Notes under the pieces: generated by a model
Databases searched by the model: none
Told to the model about the DNA's origin: nothing
Seen by the model: only the letters and a program-made list of their open reading frames with translations
Shown here: one piece after another, positions 9,351 through 21,278 of the stretch
Layout of the letters: each line of letters starts with the position of its first letter
How positions within the stretch are numbered: position 1 is the stretch's first letter
Translations under genes and position numbers: made by a program
Origin: Rhipicephalus microplus
Lineage: Eukaryota > Arthropoda > Arachnida > Ixodida > Ixodidae
Length of the DNA: 64,000 bases
NCBI RefSeq assembly: GCF_043290135.1
Contig: NC_134705.1
Span: 97,821,739 to 97,885,738 of the forward strand
Direction of reading: 5' to 3'

Positions 9351-12300
9351 GAATTGCCGAAGATTTGAAAATCCCCCATTACCGCCGCATGAAGTGCCGC
9401 ACATTTCGAATGAACCGACGAAAGACGAGATTGTCACCGCCGACATTACACTTTCAATTGACGGTCACGACGTGACCGCACTGCTCGACACTGGTGCGGA
9501 CTTTTCAATAATGAGTGCGAATCTGGCCGACCAACTCAAGAAGGTAAAAATGGAATGGACGGGGCCGCAAATTAGAGGAGCCGGAGGCCAGCTGCTGACA
9601 CCTACCGGAAAGTGCACCGCACGAATCAAGATCGGGGATTAATCATTCGTGGCAACCTTCGTTATTCTTGCTGAGTGTTGTAAACAGGCCATCTTGGGTA
9701 TGGATTTCCTGCGGGAGTACGGTGCCATTATAAATATACCGGACGGTGTACTGACCTTCTCAGCGGACCATAGCGCAGTGCTGCAGCGCAAGCCCATGCG
9801 CATGATTGACAACGTGACCATGCCACCGTTGTCATGCCGCCTCGTCTCTGTCACGTGTAACACGCAGCATAGTGGAGAAGGTGTCGCGGAACAAATATCG
9901 GCGCTTTTACTGTCTCTCTAGGAATCGCTATTGCCAGAAGTCTCGTCAGTGTAGTCTCTGGGCAAGCAGAGGTCCTGTTGACAAACTTCAACAACGAGCG
10001 TCGACACATTGCAGAGGGTACCACAGTTGCATACTTCGAAGAAATTTTAGAATTCCGCGAGTGCTTCGCAGTACAACAGGCAGAGACACCGGCCGCTTCA
10101 ACACCACTGCCTGTCGACGTGAGCACAGATTTATCGCCAGCGCAGAGGCAGAGTCTTCTAGATATTCTCGGCCAGTTTGAAGATTGTTTTTCGTCGACCT
10201 CGAGGGTAAATCAAACGCCACTGACAAAGCACCGAATTATAACGGAAGAGACGGCAAGACCAATTCGACAAAACCCATACCGCGTGGCACCGAAAGAACG
10301 CGAAGCAATCCAAGAACAAGTCTAGAAAATGCTCAATGATGACATCATTCAGCCGTCAAAAAGCCCTAGGGCATCACCGGTAGTGCTAGTTAAGAAGAAA
10401 GACGGCAGCTTACGCTTCTGCGTGGACTACCGCAAGCTGAACCGCGTGACAAAGAAAGACGTATATCCACTACCGCGTATTGACGATTCACTTGACAGGC
10501 TGAGGCACGCACGCTTCTTCTCGTCGATGGACCTGAAAAGCGGTTATTGACAAATCGAGGTCAATGAGCGGGACAGAGAAAAGACTGCTTTTGTTACGCC
10601 TGACGGGCTTTACGAGTTTAAAGTCTTGCCCTTCGGATTGTGCTCAGCCCCAGCAACATTTCAGAGACTGATGGATACCGTCCTATCAGGCCTTAAGTGG
10701 CAGACGTGTCTGGTATACCTCGACAACGTCATTGTTTTTTCAGCAACATTCGAGATACATTTAAGACGGCTGTTATCAGTATCTTGAGCAATACGGTCCG
10801 CCGGCCTAACACTGAAACCTTACAAATGTCATTTCCGTTTCAAAGAACTCCGATTCTTAGAACATGTGGTGAGCCATGAAGGTGTTCGTCCAGACCCCGA
10901 CAAGATGGATGCCATCCGAAAATTTTCGGTGCCAATGGATAAGAAGACCGTGGGACGTTTTCTTGGCCTCTGCGCCTACTAACGCAAATTTATCGCCAAT
11001 TTCTCGCACATAGCGTCGGCCTTAACACGCATAACAAGAGACGATGTTTCATTTTTATGGGGCGAAGAACATGCAGCATTTCATGATCCACGACAGCGCC
11101 TGCAGACACCCCCTGTGCTTGCTCACTTTGACGAGGACGCTCCAACCATGATCCACACTGATACCAGCAACGTAGGTTTAGGCGCTGTACTCGTCCAGTG
11201 GCAAAACTCAGCCGAGAGAGTGATTGCATATGCAAGTAGGACGCTTTCCCGTGCCGAGTCCCATTATTCCACAACGGAAAAGGAATGTCTTGCTGTAGTA
11301 TGGGCAGTTCTGAAGTTTCGCCCATACCTCTACGGCCGTCCCTTCCACGTAGTCGGCGACTACCACTCTCTTTGCTGGCTGACGAACTTGAAGGACCCAT
11401 CCGGTCGGCTAGCGCGCTGGAGCTTACGCCTACAAGAATTCGATATGACGGTCGTGTATAAGTCGGGACGACAGCACTCTGATGCTGATTGCTTATCCAG
11501 GTCGCCTATAAAGCAACATGATGTCTCAGAAGATGATGACATGGCATTTTTAGGAGTGGTCGACACGGTCACCATTTCGTCTAAGCAAAAAGTAGACAGT
11601 GAGTTGCTCCCTCTTATTAATTTTCTTAACGGCCAGTCTACAAGCGTTCCCAAGATATTTGCAAGGAGCCTGCCATCATTCTGCTTGCGCAGTGGTGTCC
11701 TATACAAGAAGAACTTTGCCCCCAGCGGAAATGCCGACTTACTTGTCGTCCCGACATCCATTCGCGATGAGATCCTGAGCGCTTGCCACGATGAGCCAAC
11801 CTCCGGCCACCTCGGATACACGCGCACATTGGCCAGAATACAGCAAAAGTACTACTGGCCGAAGCTTCCAGGCACTGTAAAGCATTACGTCCGCACGTGC
11901 CTCGATTGTCAACGACGAAAATCGCCACCTTTAAAACCAGCCGGATTGTTGCAACCAGTTAAAGTGCCCACCATGCCTTTTGCACAAATCGGAATGGATC
12001 TCCTTGGACCATTTCCGACTTCGCATACTGGAAATAAGTGGGTAATTGTCGCTACGGACTATCTTACTCGCTACGCAGAAACAAAGGCTTTATCAAGTGG
12101 AACCGCAGTAGAAGCGGCACAATTTTTCATTGAAAATATCGTTCTGAGGCATGGCGCTCCTAGAATTATAATAGCAGACAGAGGTACCGCTTTCACGGCT
12201 ATGCTCCTCAAGTCAGTGCTTGAGTTGAGTGGAACAGCGCATCGAAAAACTACCTCCTACCACCCACAAACCAACGGCTTAACAGAACGCCTCAACAAGA

Positions 12301-12830
12301 CAATTGCTGATATGCTTAGTATGTACATCGGCGTGGATCATAAAAATTGGGACGACGTTCTACCATACGTGACGTTTGCCTATAAAACGGCGCAGCAGGA
12401 AACTACACGGAGCACGCCATTTAGTCTGCTTTATGGCCGTGAAGTGACGACAATGCTTGATGCCATGCTGCTGCACGACTGCGAGGATACAGACACGGAC
12501 GTTCAAGCTTTTACCCAACGAGCTGAAGAGGCGCGGCAGCTAGCACGCGTGCGAATCGCCCGACAGCAGAGTTACGACGCACAACGTTATAACCTGCGAC
12601 ACCGATACGTCACTTATCAACCTGGCGAGAAAGTGCGGGTCTGGAGCCCTATTCGCCGACGCGGCCTTTGTGAAAAGTTACTGAAGAAGTACTTTGGTCC
12701 CTACAATGTTATACGGCGCCTAATAGACGTGAATTCTGAGATCATCCCTGACAGTTCCTCGCGAGCTCAAAAATCTGAAATCGTACACGTTGTGCGCATG
12801 AAGCCATATTGCAGTGAGCCAGTTGCGTAA
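9319..12830 (+). pseudogene. pol: Gypsy-1 Pol, disrupted
   Basis: In the -1 frame relative to gag: protease with LLDTGADFSIM (Asp codon at 9487), then a second protease block (ILGMDFL near 9700), reverse transcriptase ([24 protein letters not shown]), RNase H (IHTDTSNVGLGAVL), integrase with HHCC zinc finger (about 11800-11930) and D-D-E (Asp at 11997, ADRGTAF, NGLTERLNK). Defects: stops at 9640, 10323, 10548, 10785 and 10980, a shift of frame near 9880, and YLDN at 10716-10727. From 11115 to 12830 the frame is open for 571 codons, covering RNase H and integrase. Confidence 0.88.
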
Positions 12831-12903
12831 TACGTCAACTATAGATACACCGCGTATTCTGTAGCCGAGCATCGGGTCGATGCTCTTCCTGGAGGTAGGC
12901 AAA

Positions 12904-13046
12904 TGCCGCATTCAACCTGCAGAGGAGAGCTCGCACAGCCAGAGAGGAACACGAAGCTCTTGCCCGGTCCTCTTTCCGAGCGCCTTTCATTTTTAATTAA
13001 AGTGAGCTCTTCTATATCGAACTCCTGCTGTGTCTGCGTCGTGACA
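12904..13046 (+). repeat. Gypsy-1 3' LTR
   Basis: 143 bp matching the 5' LTR except for four sites. Preceded by a purine-rich tract (GGAGGTAGGCAAA) and followed by the ATAC target duplication at 13047-13050. Confidence 0.9.
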
Positions 13047-13050
13047 ATAC

Positions 13051-15702
13051 GACGCGAGGCAAGTGGGCTATTTTAGTGGGCGGAATGATATACTCGGACG
13101 CCTAGAGAAAAACATGCTTGAATGATTACCGCGAGACCAAAGAAGCAGCAGCTTAGTCACGTGATATCTGTACTCTTACAGCGAAGTTTGACATGGCTAG
13201 GAGGAGAGAAATTGTGGCTGCCTGTGAGTGCGCTCTAACTATGAAGAACACGCAATGCTAGCACACGCACCCTCAAAGGGTCTCGGCGCTTGTATGAGTT
13301 TCTATTCAGGTTTTGAAAGCAAATTTATTACGGATGATGCCTGAATCGATACCGGCAAATCAACGCCGGTGTTCTTTACGTATTTTAGGCTAATGTCATC
13401 GATAGTTGCTTGCTGGGCTCATTGATTCGTTTCAAAACAGCCGTCTTTACACTCTGTCTCTGTGGTCATTTTTCAGGCTTTGCGAACTGTTACATGTGTT
13501 GAAGCTAACGTCACCAAACGCGAAGGTTGAAGCCCGCGTCTCCTAATTTAGCTGATGCAGTAATCAAAAGGTACAGCCAAAGACACACTGAGGTGCCCCA
13601 GCTCGCTATAAGATACGGGCCCAATGTTCAAGCTCGCTTGTTAACCATCTATACCGACTGCTTGGGGTTCATTAACGTTATGACGAAAGCCTTAGAGACC
13701 TCATCGCACGTGAGATTCAATGGTTGGCGTCTCGCATCAGAGGTTGTCGGCACGCCGCTGCGTCGGAAACGAGTGATGCGAAGAATCACCGTCGCGTGAT
13801 GACGTTGTCATATAACGTCACAATGACGTCACATTCGTTAGTTTCTGACTTCATATTGACGTCCGAACTGCGTCAATGTGACTTCACGTCCCCCGATGAC
13901 GTCATCTTATGGCATCGTAGCTTGGTGAAAGGTGATGTGTTTACGGAAGCAATGGAAGTATAGCTGAAATGACTCCGATCTTCGAGGCTGTGCGAAAGTG
14001 TGTTAGGTGCAGAAAACTTTTGAAGGATGGCGGTGCAGGATCCATGCAACGACGGAAAAGACAAAGACAATGGCTTTCACCATCAAATCATCTCATGTGA
14101 TTGCATAAGTGACCATGTGAGTTTTTTTTACACCACAAGGAGGAAGCGGATGTGCAGCTCGCATTTATGTGGTAACCTGCCCCTCACGCCGCTAGCTTCA
14201 AATAGAGAGCAAATGTTTTAGCCTTGAAACCTGGGAAGGTTGGCATAGAAAATGCCTCGTTTGAAGAAGTAGTAGTACACTTCATGCATTCCACCAATTT
14301 TTCTTCTGAAGAGTCAATGAAATGAAACGGTGCATCAGTTTGGATTGACAAATTATACTATAAACTCTGATATCAATAGTTTCACCTCCATAGGGTTATA
14401 TTAACGAGGGGAAGCAATGTCAAAACTATCACTTTTGGATTTCTTGCCCGAATCTCCTTGAGGATGTTATGGTGTTGCTTCGTATTTCTGCCTCAATAGC
14501 TCTACGAAATGTCCTGAAATTTGATATGTTAAGTCTTTGGCTCCTTCAGGAGAAATGCTTGATTTTTGTAACGCAACTATCAAGCGCCTGTTCACGTGTT
14601 GAGCGCCTTCGCCGTTGTCGTAACCAGCCGAACGAACGAGCACGGAAGAGCACGAATGCGATGTCTGTCTAGATATTATGAGCCACTAGGCACTAACCTC
14701 GCTTTGTTCCTCTGTCAAGAGCACTAGAGCCTCTCGGTTGCAACTAGTACGAATATGGGGCAAGCAGGTGTACTGCGGCTGGCTTGACTTGTCGAAACTG
14801 CTGTCGGCATTTCGCTTGGTTTGCGACGCCTGCAGTTCCCAGAGTGGCGAGCGTAGCTCTTCAGCGCTGGTAGTTATTGGGACAGTATACAACGAATGTT
14901 ACATTGCCACAACTGAGGATAGCTAGAACCTTAAACACAGTTGATGTTGCCCCAACAAGAAACGTGCACCTGCTCTTTCATAGTGTAGTTCTATAGGCCC
15001 TCGTCCCTTGCGTTTGACGGTGTCGGCGTTGTCGTCACCGCCATAGTGAGTGAGGACGAAAGATAGCGAATGCGGAGCGCAGCGAGAATGAACGACGGCG
15101 ATTATGAGGAGAGTGCGAGAAGGGAACGACATTGGTAAAACGCCAGGTTTAGTGGCGTCTACCTGCGGCGTCACAGTGGTGCGTGTCGTCATGTGGTCAC
15201 TGTTGACGTCATCGCTGAGGTATGCGGCGAGAGCATCAACCAACACCATAGAGGGAAATAAAGCACTGCATGAGTGGAGGCCTGTGTGAGGCGGCTGTTG
15301 TGGAACGCGCTCACGGGCTGCCTTTCATGATCTCCCGGTTAGCAAGGTGGTCGCTATATACTCCGTCTGCACTGGTTTTTATGAAATGGGCAGCATGAAA
15401 CAATCCCCACCTGTCACCCTACGCACGGTCTGGTATGCAACTGTACATTCATACACGCCTCTCTCGAAAAGTTGCCTCTGATTATCGCCAAACCAAAACA
15501 TTTGAACAGCTGCACCCAGAAGTTGCATTAGGTGGTATCGTAACCATCGTTGTATATTTATTTTTACCGAATAGGATACACCGTCACGTGTTGGTGGGTG
15601 TGGGAACTTAAAAACGCGTAATTTACAAACAGGAGAAAGATTCCTTTTGTCTTTAGTGTGCATTTAAGAACAGCGCCTCATTGGTGGCCTCCAAACTTGC
15701 AG
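13051..15702. other. Gene A intron; mostly unassigned
   Basis: No exon or protein motif recognised, apart from repeat R3 listed separately. A GC-richer patch at about 14960-15290 looks like an old repeat but no partner was found in the window. Confidence 0.45.
13681..13960. repeat. Dispersed repeat R3, copy 1
   Basis: Begins GACGAAAGCCTTAGA and continues through AAGAATCACCGTCGCGTGAT; the stretch 16317-16545 has GGCGAAAGCCTTAGATG and AAGAATCATCGTCATGTGAT in the same order. Several TGACGTCA-like words occur within. Class unknown. Confidence 0.45.
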
Positions 15703-15870
15703 GAGGCAGCGTACCGGTTCGCCAAGGCAGGATTCGGAAAGCCCTCGGTCCTGATAGCCTTCGCCCTCCAAATGGGCGTTGTGTACTACACCCTACACCA
15801 GGAGTATGACCTGCCCATATCGGCCCTCTACCAGGGATGTAATGGCTTCGGAGTGACCGACTATGCCCAG
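15703..15870 (+). CDS. Gene A exon: GH18-like, phase 0-0
   Basis: 168-bp exon (56 residues) after acceptor CTTGCAG. It reads EAAYRFAKAGFGKPS, then FALQMGVVYYTLHQEYDLP and ends NGFGVTDYAQ. Gene B has the same length and pattern at 31195-31362 (FSLQMGVLLYTLESDYKLP). The exon ends CAG followed by GCAGGC, so there is no GT donor; a GC donor is inferred. No nearby GT donor keeps the frame, and gene B also has GC at this junction. Confidence 0.75.
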
Positions 15871-15967
15871 GCAGGCGCTGCATTTTTGTTTATCCTATAT
15901 TAGACGTACTATCGTCTTAACCTGGTAACCAATAACAATAGGATGACTTTTACAAAAAAAGCTATAG

Positions 15968-16050
15968 TAGTATTAGTACTAGTAGCAGTAGTAATAGTGT
16001 AGTTGTTGTTGTTGTCGTTGTTGTTGTTGTTGTACTCCTGCTGCTACTAC
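15968..16050. repeat. Trinucleotide microsatellite (TAG/TTG)
   Basis: Imperfect runs of AGT, then GTT, then CTGCTACTACT just inside the intron after gene A exon 15703-15870. Confidence 0.8.
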
Positions 16051-16316
16051 TATGATTACCACAACTTCTGCTAGGTTTATGGCGGCTCTGAGAACTAGTA
16101 ATTAGAATAGTATACGTTGTTCTTTTTCTGCTGCTTCTCTTTTTAGCCGAGAACTGAAGGCTACCTCAGACGATACTTTCAAAATTGTGACGTCGAACGA
16201 ACGCATAGGGCTGTGGTTCAGGTGCCGTCTAACCCAGGCAATGTTCTTGCATGTTTCTCTAATGTATGTAACCGCAGACAAAGGATAAAAAAACGGGTGC
16301 TCACTGGTTGTCTGTT

Positions 16317-16545
16317 TATAAAGGCGAAAGCCTTAGATGCTTCCTCACACGCGGAAATGGTCCATAGGTGGCGAGGGTGTGAACGCACGTTATGCAAAGA
16401 ATCATCGTCATGTGATTACTGATAACATCATTATATCATGTGAACAATAGTTCACAGACCATCAAAACTCGTTATGTCTGCATGCAATTACTATGATGCC
16501 ACATAATTAGGCAACGCATGATGATGTTTTCACGTAGCCTGTGGT
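16317..16545. repeat. Dispersed repeat R3, copy 2
   Basis: Shares its start and inner words with 13681-13960 in the same orientation. Diverged; no ORF. Confidence 0.4.
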
Positions 16546-16585
16546 TTGGCCAAAGGCTCACGTGGGCAGGACGCTTTCAAAGGCT

Positions 16586-16612
16586 GGGGGGGGGGGGGGG
16601 GGAAGGGGGCTG
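16586..16612. repeat. Poly-G tract
   Basis: A run of about 17 G, then AA, then more G. Could form a G-quadruplex; also prone to length error. Confidence 0.8.
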
Positions 16613-17236
16613 ACTACTGCAGATGTCTTTCACCTTTGATCAGTCTTAGTGGGTGCATAAGAAGGTGCATATGGGTGGGTGAATAGGGCGGGTGCAATAA
16701 AAACCCTGGACATTTTTGGAAGCTGAACAAATACCTATTTTACACCAGTTTTCTGAGGTGTATCTACACTGCCAAACAAATTGCCTGTGTACAGAGCTGG
16801 CTCTGAGCAAGTGTGACACTCTGCAAATTCTGCTAACTTATAATATTTCGATGTTAGAATTAATTTTCCCGTGGCGAACGTACCTACATCGATATGTAAC
16901 TTGAACTTGGGCTACAGTACGAATTCGGCCATGGTGACTTCACGTAGCAGATTGGCTATAGTTGTTACGACGTCACTGGGCACCGAAACTTCCAAAATGA
17001 CCGCTTGTGGGTCACGAACGAAGCTACGGTGAGCAGCGGCTGTGAAAAACGTCTCGAACTAGCTTTGAAAAATGTGCTGCAGTTACTTGTTCAATCTCAA
17101 TTAGCACACATTTTCTAGGCTCTAGAGTCTTGGCCTTTCATTTTACACAAGAAAACGGCAAATCGAAAAGAAAAAGTCGTGGGAGTACCACATTAACACA
17201 TATTGATTTGTTTATTTTGTCGCCACACGTGTGCAG

Positions 17237-17371
17237 GCGTGCCAAGCGGACACGACTGAGCTCACCTTCGAAAGGACAATCATCGGGCTGATCCCGCCCG
17301 AAGTTGTCCAGATGTTCGGCGGCAGAAGGCTTTTCCAGTCTCACGACACACTGGACCTCATGGAGATGAAG
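17237..17371 (+). CDS. Gene A exon: GH18-like penultimate exon
   Basis: 135-bp exon (45 residues) after acceptor GTGCAG, donor GTGAAG at 17372. It starts ACQADTTELTFERT and ends SHDTLDLMEMK. The gene B exon at 29232-29363 starts ACQATKAELNLEK and ends HSFDTLEQMTEK. The FD-T-E--K pattern sits where GH18 chitinases have a conserved Asp-rich turn before the last strand. An open frame runs on past 17371, but the paralogue end and the donor argue for stopping here. Confidence 0.75.
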
Positions 17372-17654
17372 GTGAAGTATTCGCGAGGAGCGACCAGCTT
17401 TAGCGGCGCTTGCCACGCAGAAGCAGCAACACTCGTCGAAACGTTGAACCAGGGGGTGTGTTCTTCAGAGGGTGGCAGAGTGATTTGATTACAAAGAAGA
17501 GGCTCGATTATTGTCTCACTAAAGGAAAACATCTAAACCTCTTTACTGCGCGAAGGTAGAATGCCCTAATAATAATAGTTATTATTATTGAATCATAATA
17601 GTATTATTATAATCCTGGTTCTGCCTACTACCTGGCGTCACTATTAATCTCCCT

Positions 17655-17905
17655 TGAAATATTGATAATATTATCCGGGTTTCACGTTCCAAAAGCACGA
17701 TGGGATTATGAAAGACGCCGTACTGGAGGACTCCGGAAATTTCAACTGTTTGGTGTTCCTTAACGTGCGCCGACATAACACTGTACCCGGGCCTCAACCA
17801 ATGCGCTTCCATCGAAATGTGACCACCGCGTCCGGAATCAAACACTTGACCTTCGGGTCAGCAGTCCATACCTTAACTACTGTTTCACGACGGCGAACGG
17901 CAGAA
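17655..17905 (-). mobile_element. Old Ruka-type SINE copy
   Basis: Minus-strand copy of the tRNA-headed SINE. The 3' body (AAAGACGCCGTACTGGAGGA, TCCGGAAATTTCAAC) and a worn head with GACCTTCGGGTCAGCAG can be recognised. Strongly diverged, so older than the other copies. Confidence 0.6.
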
Positions 17906-19682
17906 TGCAATAGAGACAGGTAAACGTAGTCAAAGAGGAAAGCTGAAGAGATTAGGCAAGACAAGCATACCCGGTCATTCCGCAGGCAGCCGCTGCATTA
18001 TTAGTGCTATGCGCAACGAGTGACGTTCTTAAAGAATCACGGGAAAGTTAATGTGGAAGCTTGCGATGAAAAAGAAGAACAAGGTGTCTAATGAGAAGGA
18101 AGAGAGGTCGACCTGGAAAGTGGACTTCTAGCCTGATACTCCTCACATTGGTTAGAGGGAAAGAAAAAGAAAGAGAAAGAAGATTGCATGATGAGGGGCG
18201 CTTGTGATATAACATGATAAATCACTGTACACACTGTCATGTTCGGTGTAGGCCACGCACAAAAGTCTCAACAGTAGCTACATTAGCAGGTGCTCCAAAG
18301 ACCGGAATCCAAATCCGTCTTGCTTAAAATGCGAGCAAGCTTTTTAGGCTGCGTTGGGCGTGATCCACCCATTCTCAAGCACCGAAAAGCTTTTCTTACG
18401 AACTGGGTCGGCAGTCTAGGTGATCTGTGAGCTGCTTCAGAGATTGTCTTTCGCCCGCGTATTGAGGGCACACGCACAGGATGTGAATAATAAGTCTCTG
18501 GCGTGGGACACAAATTGGAGTTAACATTTTGCTCCTGTGCAATCTTGCATAGGAGCAAAATGCAACACTCGCGTAAATGCAACACTCAGCCGCAGTTTAT
18601 GTGGTAGTGTTTCGTGGCCACTCCTTAGTCGGAACAGAATACGAAAAGCACAACCAGATTCAAGCTGATAAATGTGCTTGTGGTGATAATGCCTATCATT
18701 CCATAGTAATGTCATAGATGCTTTCATACCTTTAGACGACAGAGTGTAAAGAGTGTGCGTGTGTGCAGTAGCCGGCATTTGGACAAGTATACTTTTTTTT
18801 CGTCAAGGCTGAAACTGATTTCTTTAAGTGCTTTTGTTTGGGCTGTCCTAATGTTTTGTTTAAATTGCAAGGGAGGGTACGAAGCATATACACACATCCG
18901 CTACGGAAATCAGTTATAGCCTAGAAGAGACTTTTTTTTAAATTTTGGCTGCATCAGACACGTCCTGTTTACAAGGTTTTCACTGACTGGCACTCAGGTT
19001 ATTCTTTCTGAGCACGTTAGTTTGAGCACTTGGGGTTTTTAGAATATTTACAAAAACATGCAACTGGAAAATAAAACTGGTTCTGATTCGATGGTTCTCG
19101 TTCAAATTAAAAGTGGCATTTAACAAGTGTATCAGACCCTAAGTTTACTCAATATAAGGATCGCCTAACTCAATAATAAACAAAAATTGATTGTATGAGT
19201 TGTTGAAAGAGCAGACGCTGCCCTTGTTGGGATCGTTTAGGCAGCTGCAGCAAGAAATTTCAACCAAGTACGCTTTCATTTACATGGCCTTCGGGATCCG
19301 CTCCAGCAGCGCGCGATACACATTTAAGCCAAGAAATACAGAGAACACGCGAGCGCTGACGAGTGTTAATAGCAGCTGATGGAGCCAGGAAATCAAGGAA
19401 TAGGATCGCCTCCACAATTGTTAGCTGAAGCTGTAGTGCAAGTGCGTATAAAGTTTATGAAAAATATAAAAAAGCGGCAGCGCGGTTCCTTCGCCTCTGC
19501 CTCGTCTCTTAGCAGCTGCAGCAGCACATCTTGCGTGTCCTTCAGGAAACTTCGAATTTCTACCTTTGAAGTAATAACAGTTTGTTTCTCCAGTTGTACC
19601 TTTGTCTGTTCTCTGACACAACAAGTGTATATTACGAAGCATCCCCAACCGCCATGAAAAAAGACTCATGTGTGGTCGACCA
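17906..19682. other. Gene A intron; nothing recognised
   Basis: Open frames such as 18283-18585 (minus) have no motif I recognise. No splice-bounded exon similar to gene B was seen. Confidence 0.4.
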
Positions 19683-19945
19683 CATGGCTACACCAATCAT
19701 CATCACCATCATCATCATCATCATCATCATAATCATCATAATAATCATCATCATCATTTTCACCATCAGCCTGAATACGTCCTCTGCAGGACAAAGTCAT
19801 CTCCCATGTTCCGCCAGTTAACCCGGTCTTGTGCTTGCTGCTGTCAATTTATACACGCAAACTTCTTAATCTCATCTGCCCACCTAACCTTCGGTCTCTC
19901 CCTAACCCGCTTGCCTTCTCTGGGAATCCAGTCAGTTACCCTTAA
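19683..19945 (-). mobile_element. LINE 3' end with (ATG)n tail
   Basis: On the minus strand the segment encodes the end of a LINE polyprotein: VTDWIPREGKRVRERPKVRW, ADEIKKFACIN, a stop, QAQDRVNWRNMGDDFVLQ and RTYSG followed by TGA. A run of ATG/ATT triplets at about 19690-19765 forms the tail. The W..D.I pattern suits RTE-type elements, but the family is not certain. 5'-truncated, with one in-frame stop. Confidence 0.7.
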
Positions 19946-20382
19946 AGACCAATCAAGTTACCAATCGAGGAGGTTTAAAAAAAAACCTCCTTGTCACCGA
20001 CCGAGTAGACAAACTATAGACGGACGAATAGGCGGCTGCTCGCACGATCCTTAAAAATAAACACTGTACAACTCTTTAAACTACCGATTATTTAATGCCA
20101 TAGAGATCGCATTAGCGCTGTCATCAAGAGCGGACACTTGAGTGCATCAGTAGATGGTAGAACATACAATTTTACGATGCCAGACATTATGAAAATACGT
20201 CACTTGCTTTTTAGTACATTACACTGCCGCATTTATCGCTACTACTATTACTCTTCATTTCGCAGACATCTCCTATCATAGAGCACACTAAAATTAACTA
20301 AAGGGGAGGCTAGTCCTGCGATTGATCAGCGATTATGGGAGTGATAGGTAGAACACAAATTCACCTAGTCTTCGTACTTGCT

Positions 20383-20627
20383 GGCGGCGAATCGCACGTT
20401 GTACGTGCCTTTGTTTATTGCCGTGTTTCGGGTTCGTTTTGAAGTAAAGAACGAACACTTTTGAACTTTGTGAACCGATTTGAAATGGTAAGCCTAAGAC
20501 ATTAAGGTAGTGAAGCGCAACAGCTGAACATTCGCCGATTTTCATTTCGTGATAGAACAGCTTCAAGCCGCACAAACACACACGAAGCCAGAAGTACGAA
20601 GATCGGACAAATCCGTGTTCTACACGT
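20383..20627 (-). repeat. Dispersed repeat R2, copy 1
   Basis: Minus-strand copy of a family also found at 59067-59275 (+). Shared words include ATGTTCAGC, GTTGCGCTTC and CTACCTT, and both end near CAATAAACAAAG. No clear tRNA head. Class unknown. Confidence 0.55.
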
Positions 20628-20965
20628 CATCCCCATGCTTTATGAAGTGGCATGCATTGCAGCTCTCATAGACACTAGCGCCAGAGTTCCCTCTAGTGGA
20701 TGTATACAAAACTATATGTCTTCTATTTCGTCACTTTACAATCGAACAGCCCTCGGGTGCGTTAGCGGAAAAACTGCCCGAGCCCTTCTTTCCGGCCAAT
20801 AGCTACGTTTTGCGAGCTTTTAAGCTCAACTAACTGCATTTGTCATCAACTAAGTGAGTAGGACAGTAAGTGCCTGTAAGCTGACATGAACGGTGCCACT
20901 TGAAGAATTTCCAGGGTCTCTAAGTGCGTGTACTTCGGGCGCGTGCTCCACGTTCCATTCCACAG

Positions 20966-21133
20966 GCAAGCCGGATCATGTCCAGGTCGGACATACGAGA
21001 CAAGTTCACGTGGTTCTTGTTCAACGTCCATCTGACGGACCACACAAAGAGCTGCCTGCCGGGTGGACCTTTCGAGCGACTGAAAGGATTCCGGCAATAC
21101 TTGGACCGAAGAGCCAGCATGCCGAAAGGATAG
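20966..21133 (+). CDS. Gene A terminal exon and stop
   Basis: 168-bp exon after acceptor TTCCACAG, reading ASRIMSRSDIRDKFTW, then FLFNVHLTDHTKSCLPGG and PFERLKGFRQYL, with stop TAG at 21131-21133. Gene B ends the same way (WMLFNVELTDVTRKCLTGG). This corresponds to the last barrel strand and closing Cys of GH18 proteins. A poly(A) signal follows 140 bp downstream. Confidence 0.78.
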   Translation, partial: ASRIMSRSDIRDKFTWFLFNVHLTDHTKSCLPGGPFERLKGFRQYLDRRASMPKG

Positions 21134-21272
21134 CTGCATACGCCTCGCCGGTCGCTGCGTTTCACCGAGGGACGAAACTGCCCTCGTGCTTCTTCTTGTT
21201 CCTCTTTTAAACCTAGTCCCTATAAATGGTGCAGAGGCATGGTTGTTTGCGGAGCAGGATGCATGACAGTAG

Positions 21273-21278
21273 AATAAA
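21273..21278 (+). promoter_or_regulatory. Probable poly(A) signal of gene A
   Basis: AATAAA hexamer 140 bp after the gene A stop codon, the first one on this strand after the terminal exon. The cleavage site cannot be located without transcript data. Confidence 0.5.

Larger units (their letters stand above)
7816..13046 (+). mobile_element. Gypsy-1, LTR retrotransposon with decayed pol
   Basis: 5231 bp in the gene A intron, same strand as the gene. The LTRs (7816-7958 and 12904-13046) are 143 bp, start TG, end CA and differ at 4 visible sites. Target duplication is ATAC on both sides. Order inside: gag (open), -1 frameshift site, protease, reverse transcriptase, RNase H, integrase. Pol has five in-frame stops, a frameshift near 9880, and YLDN in place of YLDD, so the copy cannot move by itself. 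Confidence 0.92.
3416..21133 (+). other. Gene A model: GH18-like (chitinase-like) protein, 3' part
   Basis: Span of five coding exons (3416-3540, 6452-6572, 15703-15870, 17237-17371, 20966-21133) that join in phase to about 238 residues ending in TAG. They match, exon for exon, the last part of gene B on the other strand. The final two exons read SHDTLDLMEMK followed by WFLFNVHLTDHTKSC, which resembles the end of GH18 chitinases (FD..ES...K, then the last barrel strand W..D.DD..G.C). No DxxDxDxE catalytic motif is visible, so activity on chitin is not expected. The N-terminal exons (TM, stalk and first strands in gene B) must lie left of the window. Introns hold a Penelope-like palindrome, a Gypsy element and an old SINE. 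All exons are open, so the gene looks alive. GH18 kinship is inferred from motif order, not from a search. Confidence 0.65.

Noticed and set aside
13800..13910. Cluster of TGACGTCA-like sites
   Set aside because: They lie inside repeat R3 and no promoter is nearby, so no enhancer is claimed.
19968..19990. GGAGGTTT / AAACCTCC hairpin around an A run, like a bacterial terminator
   Set aside because: The context is eukaryotic; no gene ends here.
19668..20054. His-rich 128-codon plus-strand ORF
   Set aside because: It is the ATC/CAT microsatellite and the antisense of a LINE 3' end, which explains the reading frame.
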